Source of the DNA: Amanita rubescens
Lineage: Eukaryota; Basidiomycota; Agaricomycetes; Agaricales; Amanitaceae
Direction of reading: 5' to 3'
Assembly: GCA_015039365.1 (NCBI GenBank)
Contig: WION01000234.1
Coordinates: 1 to 64,000, forward strand
Length of the DNA stretch: 64,000 bases
Shown here: piece after piece, positions 1 to 11,183 of the stretch
How positions within the stretch are numbered: the first letter of the stretch is position 1
How the letters are laid out: each line of letters begins with the position of its first letter
Position numbers and translations under genes: made by a program
Notes under the pieces: model-generated
Told to the model about the DNA's origin: nothing
Databases searched by the model: none
The model's input: only the letters and a program-made list of their open reading frames with translations

Positions 1-79
1 CGAGATCATCAGCGATTTCGAAGACTTTCATTCACAAGAAGGCCTTCCAGCAATGAATCGCGACTGGAACAACAACTCG

Positions 80-620
80 GGAAGGTTCATATGAGTAGTG
101 ATTGGCGAAACTTCCTTCAACTTCCACGATGTTGAGCCTCGCTCCACCTATGGGCCTTATGGCAAGCAATTACTCGCGGTAAGTGCGCATTACCTTTACC
201 ACTATAATTTCTCATAGGATGTGCATCTAGGGCTGTCCATAGAGATGAGCAACCCCATGATTGGGCGATCTCATGGAATACCGACAGGTCGTACCCAGAT
301 TCCACATACGGGGGCAACTTTTTCATCGCCGAATATGGGATACGGGTTCCAAAATGCCAAAAACACATTAATCACATGGAAGCCAGGAAAGTGGCATGCA
401 CAAGTCTCCAGAAGGTGCAGCCTTCGCTTCCAGCAACTCAATTTCAGCATATTGGTCTCGCTTTTGTAACAGCAAACGGCCTTCCGGCTGCCTGGCGAAA
501 GTACCTTGAAAATAAGATGAAAAAAGAAGATGTTGAGAAGGATTTGGAATGTAATGGGGAGAGTGGTATATCGTTGGACCCAGAGGGAAAAAGCGTAAGT
601 AGGTCCATAGCTGCGTAATA
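80..620 (+). pseudogene. Possible 2-oxoglutarate oxygenase-like gene remnant
   Basis: Short stretches of open frame can be joined over small GT..AG gaps. They include a stretch around 221-400 with a conserved-looking histidine, an HTGATF-like segment and a WKPGKWHA motif. The following frame carries GLAFVTANGLPAAWRKY (about 440-505). The pattern of strand, H, and small-residue/WHxT resembles the double-stranded beta-helix core of fungal 2OG-Fe(II) oxygenases, some of which travel with basidiomycete transposons. No start codon or full domain is visible, the window edge may truncate it, and the frames shift. Family assignment is an inference from memory of motif style, so it is weak. Confidence 0.3.
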
Positions 621-871
621 ATCCAGAGTATGCTCGTGCCTAATTTAGTAATTGTCACCACGACAATAATCAAATGCCACTATGTGCCAAGAAGTTAAAG
701 ACGTGAATGGCTGTCATGGCCCATATGAACCAACCACTTGGTGCCTGCTTGCCATATAGTGTTGACTCGTTTACCTCGCTCCTCTGTCATTTTTTGTATA
801 ATAGCTCAATATAAGTTGCCATCCTAATTTTGTCACGCCCTACCGCATGATTTATCATTACAATCATCGCG

Positions 872-3800
872 ATGGGACCAGCGTTTCTTTTATGCCAATG
901 CTCCAAATGCTCTCAAACGGTAGTTGCTCATCCTGATACCGGCATCGAAGTTCCTGGTTGCATGATCAAGCCAAGCACTCGCTTAGCACATGAAAACGGG
1001 AACAAGGAATAAAGGTACACCTTTGCTCAAAACCTCCCGATGATATCGATTTACTTGCATCGCAAATCAACAACATGCGCATTCGTTCTCAAGACCCCGA
1101 TTCTGTGCAATCAGATTTTCGACATTCAGGTAGCAGCCATCCAGAGCCGGGGAGAAAAGGACGTTTTAGTGACTCCCGTGGTATGTTCCTAATGAACAGC
1201 TTAGGACCTGTACTGCCAGTACTGATGAATTGAGCGAAGTTGCACAGAACCGGCGCAAAGTCAATGCAATCCAGGCTGAATTTGTCCGCCGCCAGCGCGC
1301 GTTCAAGCTCCCACCAATAATTTTTTCCACTAAATGGAGCTCAGCTGGCTGTCAAGAACCGCCTCCCTTAAACTTTGATTCTAACTCTGTGTTTCTTGAG
1401 CACAAAGACTGGGTTGCACATGCGCTGCGAGAATTAGACGACATGCAGATATCAGCTGAAGAAGACGCAGAATTACCCAACCAAAAAGAATCCTTGACTT
1501 CGCGGATAAGAGAACATGTTGTCATCCTTGATGGAGCCGTACTCCGCGCTTGGGCTGCAAAGCGGATAGACGCGGCTTTGCGCAGAGACTCTGAGTCTCA
1601 ACCACAATTGATCGACTGCAGTGAGTGGAGTTAAATATTTCCCTACGTCAATGCCCGGTCTTTAGCTCAGGATACTAGAACATTCAGCCTGGCGCAGAAA
1701 CTTCCACAACCACTCGTTTTAGGTCTCGTAACAGCGCTGGTCTTGCATATTATCTCAGGCCTCTCCAGGGAGGGGACAATTTCTTGCTTGCTGCACTCAG
1801 TGCCATAGTCGCCACAACATATTCCACCTGCACACAAGTTTTCAAGATTAAAATGGAGAAGATCATCCGGATAAGCGCATACCTTCAGCGCACGACTGGC
1901 CTTTTGACATAAGGACGGCTATCGCTCATTTCCATCTTGAACCAGACCTGATTCATTACGCTTGTTGCCCCCAATGTTTTGCCCTCTATGCACCAGATAT
2001 AGGGCAGGAATACCCCCGCAAATGCACGAATAGAAAATTTGAAGGGGGAGAGGAATGTGGAACACCTATCATGGTCGCAACAGAGACATCGGAACCCGGA
2101 AAATCGACCTCTAGGCCTATCCGAACATTTGCTTATCAGCCTTTCACGTCCTGGTTAGCGCGGCTGCTTGCTCGACCTGGACTCGTGGAATCCCTCGGGT
2201 CAATGCAGCAGGGACACAACGAAGCCACCAAGAACTGATATCCGATATCCTTCAAGGGGACGCAGCAAAGAAACTGATGGGATCCGATGGGAGGCCCTTT
2301 TTGGAGAGTTCACCTGGCGGACTCCAGCTCGTTTTCAATATGAATATAGATTGGTTCAACCCGTATGGATCTCGAAAGAGCGGAAGGCAGTATAGTATCG
2401 GCGGAATATATATGATATGCATGAATTTACCGATCCATCTTCGGTATCAGGTGCGGCACATTGTTATACTATTTCGCTGCTTGCAATTTTGGCTCCAGGT
2501 AGAAAATGTATATCTCGCAGGCATCATCCCTGGCCCAAATGAGCCCGCGTCAGACTCTGAACTCAACAATCTTTTGCGACCGGTGATTGATGACTTGTTG
2601 CTTCTGTTCCGCCCAGGCGTTATTTTTAGTGGATAGGAGGTTCGTCGCTGAGCTTCCTTGTGCAGTGTGCCCTTCTCGCTGTGATATGCGATTTACCGGG
2701 GTATAGGAAAGTAGCAGGATTTGCAGGCCATAGCAGTGCGCAGCACATGTGTGCATTTTGCAAATTGCCTGCATCGCAGAAGACTGACTTCAATGTTTCG
2801 AACTGGCCCCGGTGGACGAGAGACGACTATGTGGCGGCTGGAGAGCGATGGTTGAATGCCTCGAATCAAGAGGCTAGGGAAAGGATCTTTGCCGAAACGG
2901 GCGTACGCTGGTCGGAACTCATGCGACTTCCTTACTGGGACCCCTTCAAGCATGGCGTCGTGGACGCTATGCACAACTTGTTCCTGGGCAATGCTCAGCG
3001 ACACTGTTGCTATCTCTGGGGGATGGACCGCTCTGTCTCCCCAAATAAACGAACCGCACCTCATTCTACTGAAGAACAGAGCCGCGAGTTGCAAAAAGCG
3101 GTCAAGGCTATAGGAGAGGGAGACACCATGGCATTGGCCCGCCTTCGTCGGACTTACTTGGCTACCATCGCCCACGATAATGCCGTATATGTCCAGAGTA
3201 AGGGAAAGTCACCGACAAGAAAAGAGTATGCTTCAGCCCTGGTCAACTGGGTAACTTTCGTACTTGAGCCCGAATGATTGTAGAACTGATGGGGTAGATA
3301 CCATGCAGCGCAAATCAAATTCAATCGTTTCGATTCACATCCGGCCACCAGAGCCTTATCCTGTAATTGATTTGATGTCAGAGGGATCCAGAGCAGCTGC
3401 AGGCCGCGTCATTCTGAACAGATTAGTTTTGGAGGAGATAGATAAAGACATGATGAAGACGACGCTTCCGACATGGCTTGCTCCGCCCCCACCAAACATA
3501 GGATCAGCAAAAGTCGGGAAACTCAAGGCAGACACATGGCGGACGTTTTTCACCGTTACCCTCGTAATCACAATGATTCGTCTCTGGGGAGGGACCGATG
3601 CTACGCCTCACCAGAAGAGGCTATTAGACAATTTTCTCGCACTGGCTACAGCTATCCGGTGGGCAACAGCCCGGTATACATCTACCAAACATATTGAGAT
3701 CGTCAAGGAGCAAATGTTGCACTATTTCACGACTTTTCTTGAACTATTCCCACCCGATCAGCTCACCCCAAACCATCATGCCTCACTCCACCTAGCTGAA

Positions 3801-4748
3801 TCTCTGAAGGCATATGGGCCAGTGCATGGTTGGTGGACTTTCCCCTTTGAGAGGTACAATGGAATTATCCAGAGGCAGAATATGAACAATCGACCTGGTA
3901 AGTATGTTGAATGTCACTTGTTACCACAGCCTCACAGCGGGGTTTGGCTAGGCGAGTTGGAAGTGACTTTCATTCGGGCATTCTGCCAGGGGGCTAATTT
4001 GAGGGCTCTGATGGGTTCTTCCAATGGGAAGGCAGTCGAAGTCCTTCGGCAACCATTTAGACAGCACTGCAGCAGCAGTCTCACCAGAAACATCCTTCAT
4101 GACCTCCTGGTAGCTGACGTGCCCAGTCATTGTGAAGGGTCTCTCCGATGGGAAGATGGTAAAGCCACAGTCGATTTGTCTGACAGTGTATACTCTGCAT
4201 TGTCATCGTATCTAATGAAGCAGTCGCCACCGATTCCACACTATTTTTCATCGGCATCTCCTGGCACTTCCATGTTGCCACGCGCTGCGCAGCAGAGGAA
4301 GAAGGTAGAATGGAAGGGCACCATATATACCACACCTCGGCATAACAGGAAAAATGCCCTCGTTCTCTTTAACGGTGGCAATTCTTCGCGCGGGATGCAG
4401 GCTGGCCTCATTCAAGAAATATTCATGCATCGGCGGTTAAAGAATAAAAACGATTGGATCACAGAACCATTCTGCGCTATCTCGCCCTTCAAAAGTCTCA
4501 GCCAGCATGAAGCTTCACACGATCCATATGCAAAGTATCCATTGCTCGACATCCGGCTTTATCACAATCAACATGAACCGCTTATTATTGTATCACTGAA
4601 TGACATCGTGAGCCACGTTGCAAGCTGCCAGATTGCATATGCAGGTATTGGAGATAATTTGCTAGTCATACAATCGCTTGACCGGGTTCGTGCTTTCCTT
4701 TGCTACATATCTGAACCGCTAACACAGTATTTGTTTAGAACCTTATGA
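872..4748 (+). pseudogene. CACTA/Tnp2-like transposase gene, decayed
   Basis: The gene appears to start at ATG 872, followed by a Cys-rich N-terminus (CQCSKCSQT, then HPDTGIEVPG) typical of fungal Tnp2-like transposases. Later blocks match the family order: FNMNIDWFNPYG (about 2335-2380), ENVYLAGIIPGPNEP (2500-2545, after a clear 48-nt intron 2451-2498), CALLAVICDLPG (2660-2700), CAFCKLP, LPYWDPFKHGVVDAMH (2925-2975) and, after another intron, a C-terminal helical region with FPFERYNGIIQRQN (3840-3885). Frame changes without convincing introns occur near 1770 and 2635, and an in-frame TAA follows the N-terminal Cys block. I therefore call it a decayed copy. The transposase acts in the nucleus on element ends, but no convincing terminal repeats were found for this copy. 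Confidence 0.7.
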
Positions 4749-5339
4749 ACTTGAATATCCCATGATTGTTTCAGCTGTGCCTGGTCGACGTGGCCGAGAT
4801 CCCAACTGGACCTCCCAATACCTATGATACTCATTTTACTCTCAACAATTACCTCATGTCTCATTGCAATCTGCCCGTCACAGTACATCTTGGTACAGAT
4901 CGTCGTGAAGTGTAGTATAACTTAGTTGCTAATCCTATGTTTCGCCAAATTGGACAAAATCCCCAATTTTTCAAATTTTTCGCATGATCATGCATTATTC
5001 ATTCGTGATCACGCAAAACCCATTTTCTTTCCATAATTGCATGATCATTCAGCTCGAAAATAAAACAAAATATTCATGCGTGTTCCAACTTCCATGCGTG
5101 ATCTCGAAAATACTCATTTTTTGTCCAGTGAGTTGTTCACGCGTGATTGTCCGTGGACAAACTTATCATAACCATCTAGCTTATAAAATTAAATTGCTCT
5201 TGACTCGTTTAACAGCATTAATAAACCGTTCACTACTATTTCCACCTCCAAAAAGTACCAGATATATGTAGGGGAACCAAAGAGGGTTGCGTCGCGCATG
5301 ATCACCTACATGTAGGAATGGGAATCATACAATATATAC
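4749..5339. other. Spacer with repeated GCATGATCA / GCGTGATC motifs
   Basis: No gene is seen. The stretch 4985-5310 is AT-rich and holds at least six variants of GCATGATCA or GCGTGATC in both orientations (around 4984, 5006, 5040, 5094, 5140 and 5297). Such clusters are typical of subterminal regions of DNA transposons, and this one lies just beyond the Tnp2-like gene. No matching cluster was found on the other side. Confidence 0.4.
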
Positions 5340-5394
5340 TTGACCGGACCGGAACCGAACCTGTGTGAAGTCCGTCACAATTCTCTTTTCTTTT

Positions 5395-7388
5395 CTTATC
5401 CGGTTCGACTCATCAAGATCCTTACGTGGCGACGGAAGTGCTATGCAGCAAAATTATGGTCCATCGTCGAGACCTGCACGAACGAGCAACACCAGGTTCT
5501 CGAACCCTTCTGGGAGACGGTGCTCGACCGCTCCGGCCGAAGACATGAAAACACAGATGGTCATGGCCTCTCATTTCACAAAAATTTGAGCAAAAAGCCC
5601 GCAGAGTGCGTTTTCTCTGTTCTTCCACCGCGGAGGTTCGAAATGTTTTTTTTTTCTTCAGATGGTGGCATTTATCAAATCACAACCTTCTGTTGTCGAA
5701 AACTTTCTTGCGGCATATCGAGATGCTGCCATTTGGTAGACCCGTTGATTCGGATAATCCAGCTGGACGAGCTTCCGAGGGTGGCTGGCATCCTTGAAGT
5801 GCGTACTACGTTTTCATGCAAATACATCCTGAATGGGACGAAAACAGTGGCTATCATCCCAGAACTTCATTCCGCGACTGACAGACCTCTTGTCGCCCAC
5901 ACAACACACGCGATCGTGGCGGAACTCATCAAAAACATCATTGCTATGGCAACCTCTTCACCTGCGGCAGGCATCACGGAAGGCCTTCAAACGGACTGGC
6001 TTCCAAACCGCTTTGCTCGTGAACTCGCCCAGAGAGAAAGCGCATTGAAGCTCATGGGCACAACGTCGCGCCAGAAGACGCAGAAGATCTAGAACTTCAA
6101 GTAACCTGCCTACTCTCGAATCTGCACGTCATCCGTCGCACAATCCATCTCCATCATTATTGACTCAAGCGCGGACTATTATGAACCTTATATATTCCAT
6201 ACTGCACGGAACCGGCTGATACAGATTCAACAACATCTACATACGCAGTCCGAAGATGGAAGGGAAGAGCTGGAGCACGCTATGCAAGGAGATGGTGGAT
6301 CGGATGGGTGTGGTCCATTTTGGGCCGCTGTTGGAAATCATGTGTGAGCGGATGGGAGACCTGCAACGGTTATTGGGGTCGCCGAGATCCCTGGTACGTC
6401 TTCCCTGTTTTTGCTTTATACTTTTCACTCAGCTCGTCATAGACTGGTCCTGTGTCGACGACCGTGGGCCAGATCACTCCGCTTACGCTGAAACGGTACC
6501 GGATATCCGAGCTGTTTGCAGAGTTGTTGCATTGTTCGAACATGTCCGCGCTGAACCGGCCGCCCGAGTACGACGAACTATATGACGAACAGGGTCGTTT
6601 GCGGGCGGCCTCACAGCACTTGAAGGACTCGCGCAAGTCATATCCCTTAACCAGATGGGCGATCGGGAACGAGGGCCAATTGAAATGATATAAGATGAGG
6701 TAGAACCCGCTTTGGAGCTGCCCGTTCACAGGAGCTTCATGTTCCTCCACCTCTCCTGTTTTCTACCTCGGACGAAGAAATGAGCAGCAACGAAGAGGCT
6801 GGAAGTTTAGATGAAGACGCAACGGAAGAAATTGCCATGTTTGATGAACCTCAGTCAATGTCGCCTGCCCAGGAACCATCACCGCTCCCTCCTTCCTCAT
6901 TGTCTCCTCCCGAAAGCTCTCCTCCTGAAAACCCTTTTAGCGCGCCACCGCCCGAAATGACGCCTCCAGGCACGCCATTAGCCAGAGCGAACGTCGACTT
7001 CTCAAGATCTCCCGCCTTCGCAATCAAGATTCCGCGGGTCTCGGAGAAGTTCGCGGAGGACGCTCACAGTCATCCGAGAAATAGAGCTCTGCATCGGGGA
7101 GAAACTCAAACGGTGTTTTATCGACTTGAATGTCTTGACCACGTTTCTGGTGGGAACATTTTCTCAGACACGTTCTGCCCGCGTGCTTACGGCATTGTTG
7201 TATAGGACCTCTTTTTCAATTTCCCATGGAACAACTTTCTACATAGCGCCATATACGGCCTTATACACCAAATCTTGACCGGAAACGTGTCTAGCGGGTT
7301 AAACGCGAGTTTGGCCATAGCACTCTTCCGCGACGCACAGATCATGCGTCAGATCGTCCAAGGCCAAAAACTAAATGACGTCGAAAGG
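5395..7388 (+). pseudogene. SAPS (SIT4/PP6-associated) protein pseudogene
   Basis: Successive blocks match the SAPS family of Sit4/PP6 phosphatase regulatory subunits: VATEVLCSKI then WSIVETCTNEQHQ (5420-5490), AEDMKTQMVMASHF (5537-5578), SKKPAE, DPLIRIIQLDE (5740-5772), WLSSQNFIPRLTDLLSP (5848-5900), AELIKNIIAMA (5918-5950), NRFARELAQRES (6006-6042), FGPLLEIMCERMGDLQRLL (6318-6375), RYRISELFAELLHCSN (6495-6542), a Ser/Pro/Glu-rich linker (6780-6990), FIDLNVLTTFL, and DLFFNFPWNNFLHSAIYGL (7205-7261) ending QGQKLNDVE at a splice donor at 7389. At least four neighbouring blocks lie in different frames with no usable intron between them, for example WLSSQN versus AELIKN. The N-terminal and C-terminal parts are missing. 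This is a decayed gene rather than the 250-codon single-frame ORF (5340-6092) that crosses it. Confidence 0.75.
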
Positions 7389-7427
7389 TGAGATTCTCGC
7401 TCCGCTTTCCTCAAGACCATCATTGTC

Positions 7428-8060
7428 TTACATTAGTATGTTCACAGCTTCAAGGAGACCAAGGACAAATTTCTTTTCGCCACCAGCCTTCTTCCATGTG
7501 GGCAATTCGCCGATGATAGTGTCGAGGTCCCTGATATCGGCGAGCCTCCACGCAAGAAACATCTCTCGAAAAGAGATGATGGTCCCAGAGATGAAGAACT
7601 TGAATGCGAAAGGGATGGCCAAAATGAGCGCCAGGTGATGAGCGCCATTAGTCCGGTGGTAATACAGTTCTAAGAACTTAAGAAGCGACAACGCGAGTGC
7701 CGGCGACTGGAGGATGATGGGTGTGGGACTCGGATACCTACGTAGACGGTGAGCGGATCACGAGGAAGAGCCTTCTGGAGCCCTTCAACTATGTGCATGG
7801 TCGAACGGTCAAACCCAGTGAGAAAAGGCGCGGGAGGAATCTGTTTTGATCGGAGGAACGGGACAAACCGGGGCAAACCGGAGAAGTGGCCACATTGTCA
7901 GATGTATTTCTGTTGCCTCCGGGCTCGTGGTAGATGTCGCCAACGCCGTTTGTATTCGCCCGTAGAACATATAGAATCTGAATGCATCTGAAAATATCTG
8001 TATTGATCTGTGTGCTCCTGAACACTTCGGCGTCATCTAACTCGTCGTTGCCCACCACCG
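7428..8060 (-). other. Unassigned open frames, possible gene fragment
   Basis: A minus frame of 88 codons (7428-7691) ends at a stop after LGLLEAVNILM. It contains a hydrophobic run (LALILAIPFAFKFFISG) followed by a charged amphipathic part (AWRLADIRDLDTI). A further minus frame upstream (7740-7860) reads DRSTMHIVEGLQKALPRD. A GT-rich stop between them suggests an intron near 7700-7735. The plus strand is also open through 7449-7672, so strand is not certain. I do not recognise the family. It abuts the 3' end of the SAPS pseudogene and could be a piece of a convergent gene. Confidence 0.25.
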
Positions 8061-8204
8061 TTCGCTTGCACCTCCCCTGCTCCCCTTCGGAAACCCCCTC
8101 TGCCCCTGCTAGTACCCCTTCCTCCCCTGCTCCTCCTGCTCCTCCTCATCGTCCTAATTCTTCCCCAATTCCCTGTAGAGAACTTAGATTAGAAGATAAC
8201 AATA

Positions 8205-8582
8205 CTAGGTAAACTTCCTGTAAGTCAATAAGTAACTTAGAGGATATGTAGAGAAAATCGAAGGCCGCACCTCTTTTTTCTCGTTACTGAGTGTCTTCCA
8301 AGCGTTCGTGAACTCCGTTTTGGTTCGGTTGTACCCCGGTTGAGTGATCCACCACACGGCGAAGACATCGCTGTCACGAATTGTGAGTGAATCAAGAAGT
8401 CTAAAGTAGGCACTGGACGAGTAGACGTACATCGCCGCTGTCGAATTTGGGTTCAGCTGAATCTCGGCTGACTTTTTTCCCCTTTGCTTTTTCAAGTTGC
8501 CTTGTCCGGGGGCAAGCGGTCTACGCGTATTGCTCGGGAGCGTATGCGTCCACGAATGTGGCTGCAGAATCCCAACCTCCAC
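8205..8582 (-). other. Unassigned 125-codon frame next to chimeric fragment
   Basis: This minus frame has no ATG at its first codon. It contains VYSSSAYFRLLDSL and a basic segment with NAWKTLSNEKK. It lies directly downstream (minus sense) of the WD40/TRL1 chimeric fragment at 8756-9075. It may be further captured coding sequence or chance open frame, because no family is recognised and no splice structure is obvious. Confidence 0.2.
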
Positions 8583-8755
8583 ATTGACTTTCAGGGCGTG
8601 TTCCGAAGTCGATGTTTATGATCCCGCTCTTCATGGATCACGGGTGGGAAACGGAGCATGGCGAAGTGGTGATTTCTTGCGGAGAGTTAGCTTAAAGAGC
8701 ACGAATACATGGTAGGAAAATACGCACTTGTTAAAGAGACAGGGCGGCGGCGCCG

Positions 8756-9075
8756 TAGGTTTGGATTATCGTAGCATCTGAACTCGTTCATCTTCCAGCT
8801 GCAAACGAGAGTTGTTGGCTCGGCTGGCGTTGGATAGACAGAGGACTTGACGAGTTTGGGCGCGTTTTTCGAGTGCGACGGAGAGAACTTGACGCAGTTA
8901 ATAGGGCGGCAGTGACCTTGAAATACGAGAGACAGCGGATTGTCGTCGATAGTACAAGTGATGTCGAGCGACGCAAGCAACGAGGCTCAGGGTAAGACTC
9001 TGATCAGTGATGTCCTTTCACATTCTGCTGTGCAATGCCTGCGAGAATTGTCCATCAAAGACTCAAGACTCAGTT
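8756..9075 (-). pseudogene. Chimeric fragment: WD40 first exon fused to TRL1 N-terminal exon
   Basis: Read on the minus strand, 9075-8883 is a near-identical inverted copy of 19247-19437. It covers the 5' flank and first exon of the WD40 gene and encodes DDNPLSLVFQGHCRPIN. At the CTCTC boundary the sequence changes to a copy of the first exon of the tRNA ligase gene (58640-58760) and encodes PKLVKS.VYP.PAEPTTLV and SWKMNEF. The reading frame runs through both halves. After about 120 bp the TRL1 similarity stops and unrelated sequence follows. No full gene is present, and the fragment looks like a product of gene-piece duplication. Confidence 0.75.
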
Positions 9076-9485
9076 TTCCTCTTCATCCCTCCTCTACTTA
9101 GAACATATTGACGAAAATGTCATCAGTAGTGTAGATTCATACTGTGTAGATTTAAACAGTTTTATATAAAGAAAATTGGGCGCGAGGTTCATGTCGGCGC
9201 TCCAGCGACGACTGCTCTCGTTCTATGTAAGTGTGATGAACAAATCAGTTTGCGAGGATGAGAACATTTAACAATCGAGGGCGGGTGCGGGGTATAGCAG
9301 TTTGGACTGTTGCAGCAAGTAGACGATGCAAAGAGATCTGAGAGCTAGAGCAATCAAACAAATCAAAGCGAGTGAAAGCAAGTTAACGAAAAGCAAAATG
9401 TTCAAAAAGGGTGATGTCAACAGGAAAGAATGCGTTAAAAACATGAGATACAGTTGGGACGCCCCAGAGGACATTATGATTGAGA

Positions 9486-11183
9486 TTATGTTGCAATCGA
9501 TATGAGCCTAGTAAGGTGATGCAGCGGGTTTCGCCTCCGCCAGCAAAGCTTCTGCTTCTCCTTGTGCAACATCCCCTTGGCCTGTGCATGAACAATATCT
9601 TTACGAGTCATCATGATGATATTCATTCTAGCGTAATCCTCCAACTGTACTCCTGCATCCTTGCAGAGCTGCGCAACTTGAGACCAGAAGTTGATGACAG
9701 CCTCCGAACAAGCTTCCGAACGCATGATATTGCTCTCAAAACTCATATCGCAGATGACGCGGAGTTTGGGGAATGAGCCGTAACAGAGGAGAGATCTGAT
9801 CTGCGATAGAAGGGGGCGGAATGGGTTCATGCGGATCGAGATTTCATCACACATCCGCTTATCCAAGTCACGGATGCCGATGAGTCGCAGATTTGGATGG
9901 GAAAGAAGCAGAGGGTGGGGCGCAATCCAGTCCGAGCTTTGCCAGTTCCATTCGGTATCGGCACTGCAGATGAACTCTTCCAGGTTGGGGCACCACGCCG
10001 CAAGATGGACGCTGCGCGAAGCGGCAGTCTGCGGGTCGACAGGAATGGTGAGGTAATAATCTTCGATGATGGAAGACGAGTGGGCAAGTTCAAGTTGTTT
10101 AAGTTTCTCCCCGTGCGTGCGGAAGAAGTTGCAGAAGCCTTCGCCGGCGTAAGAAAAGTCAGCCGCAACGATAGAGACATTTTTTATGATGGGCAGGTCC
10201 CAAGTAGCAAAGACAGCGAGGGTGGCATCATGCAAACAAAGTTTGAGGGCATGGAGATGCGGAAGGGTAAGTGGTAGACCTGGATAGCCTCTCAAAGGCT
10301 CTGAGAGGCTGTGTATGTCCATGTTGCAAAAGGTGAGTTCTAGGAATTCTAGTTTGGATGCGACATTGGCGAGCGAGTGGGACAGGTGGAGGTGAAAGGA
10401 TATGTCGTCATAATTGGTCCAGGAGAGACAGCGGATGGGGCTCTTGGCCTGGGTGATGGTGTGGAGGAGTTGTGCAGCGGATGTAGGGTCTCCGTTGCTG
10501 GAACCGTGCATGCTGCGGCGGACAGACCTGCAGTCCATGTAATTTTCAAGACGGGGCGCATTGTCGACTATGACGCACAAATCATTCGGGGAGCAGCGTT
10601 CCCGGATGGGTGTCTTGATGTGCAGTTGCTTGATGTAGTGGCCTTTTCGGGGACCGCGGGTTTCGCTTGTGCCGCTGGCCTTTTCACAGCAGATGGCCTG
10701 GGCGAGGGCATGCGCCTGAGCAGGCTTGTAGATCCAGATGCACTCGTAAAGGACCTCGAGGGCAATGATGCTCCATTGCCTGCAGACCTCCATGATGTTG
10801 TGCTTCTCCCTTATGGACCTGAGGTAGCGCTCTAGACGGGCGTCTCTGTCAGAATGGGAATGGGAAAGGTGGAGGAAGGATATATCATTTGTGTCGGCTA
10901 TTTTCGCAGGGAATTCGATGGGGGTGAATGGGGTATCGTCTTCTGTGGCAAAACGGAAGATAACGCGCCATACTTCTGGAGGTAAGACTGGAAGACGGCG
11001 CATTTTTACGGTGACTTGGACGTGTCGGAGGGGGATGGAATGAAGACCAACAGGGGTTGGGCAGGGCGAGTCAAATGAGCCACCATGCGGACCGATAAGA
11101 GGGGGGTCAAATTTGCGGCGAGAAAGCCTGGAAAAGACACGCTTGAAGTTGGGCATAATTGGTGGAGTGGACCGACGTACCAT
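9486..11183 (-). CDS. F-box protein with C-terminal leucine-rich region
   Basis: A single 566-codon frame runs from ATG 11183. The frame is open a further 64 codons upstream, but only to a TTG, so 11183 is the first usable ATG. After a basic, Ser/Pro-rich N-terminus an F-box begins at the motif LPPEVWRVIF (about residue 68). A second part of the helical motif, VCRQWSIIALEVLYECIWI, is separated by an insertion containing many His, Asp and Arg residues. The rest has irregular leucine-rich repeats (KLEFLELTFCNMDIHSL, LPHLHALKLCLHDATL, PNLRLIGIRDLD) as in Agaricomycete F-box/LRR proteins that feed substrates to SCF ubiquitin ligases. The inserted segment within the F-box is unusual. The frame has no disruption, and the partner and substrate are unknown. 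Confidence 0.75.
   Translation of the reverse strand: MVRRSTPPIMPNFKRVFSRLSRRKFDPPLIGPHGGSFDSPCPTPVGLHSIPLRHVQVTVKMRRLPVLPPEVWRVIFRFATEDDTPFTPIEFPAKIADTNDISFLHLSHSHSDRDARLERYLRSIREKHNIMEVCRQWSIIALEVLYECIWIYKPAQAHALAQAICCEKASGTSETRGPRKGHYIKQLHIKTPIRERCSPNDLCVIVDNAPRLENYMDCRSVRRSMHGSSNGDPTSAAQLLHTITQAKSPIRCLSWTNYDDISFHLHLSHSLANVASKLEFLELTFCNMDIHSLSEPLRGYPGLPLTLPHLHALKLCLHDATLAVFATWDLPIIKNVSIVAADFSYAGEGFCNFFRTHGEKLKQLELAHSSSIIEDYYLTIPVDPQTAASRSVHLAAWCPNLEEFICSADTEWNWQSSDWIAPHPLLLSHPNLRLIGIRDLDKRMCDEISIRMNPFRPLLSQIRSLLCYGSFPKLRVICDMSFESNIMRSEACSEAVINFWSQVAQLCKDAGVQLEDYARMNIIMMTRKDIVHAQAKGMLHKEKQKLCWRRRNPLHHLTRLISIAT

Noticed and set aside
5392..5412. GGTTCGA-like B box as a possible tRNA gene
   Set aside because: No matching A box, acceptor stem or cloverleaf could be built around it.
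5340..6092. 250-codon single-frame plus ORF as a novel gene
   Set aside because: It switches in and out of recognisable SAPS blocks that continue in other frames, so it is a chance open frame over a pseudogene.
9480..10835. Plus-strand ORFs opposite the F-box gene
   Set aside because: They are shadows of the long minus-strand coding frame.
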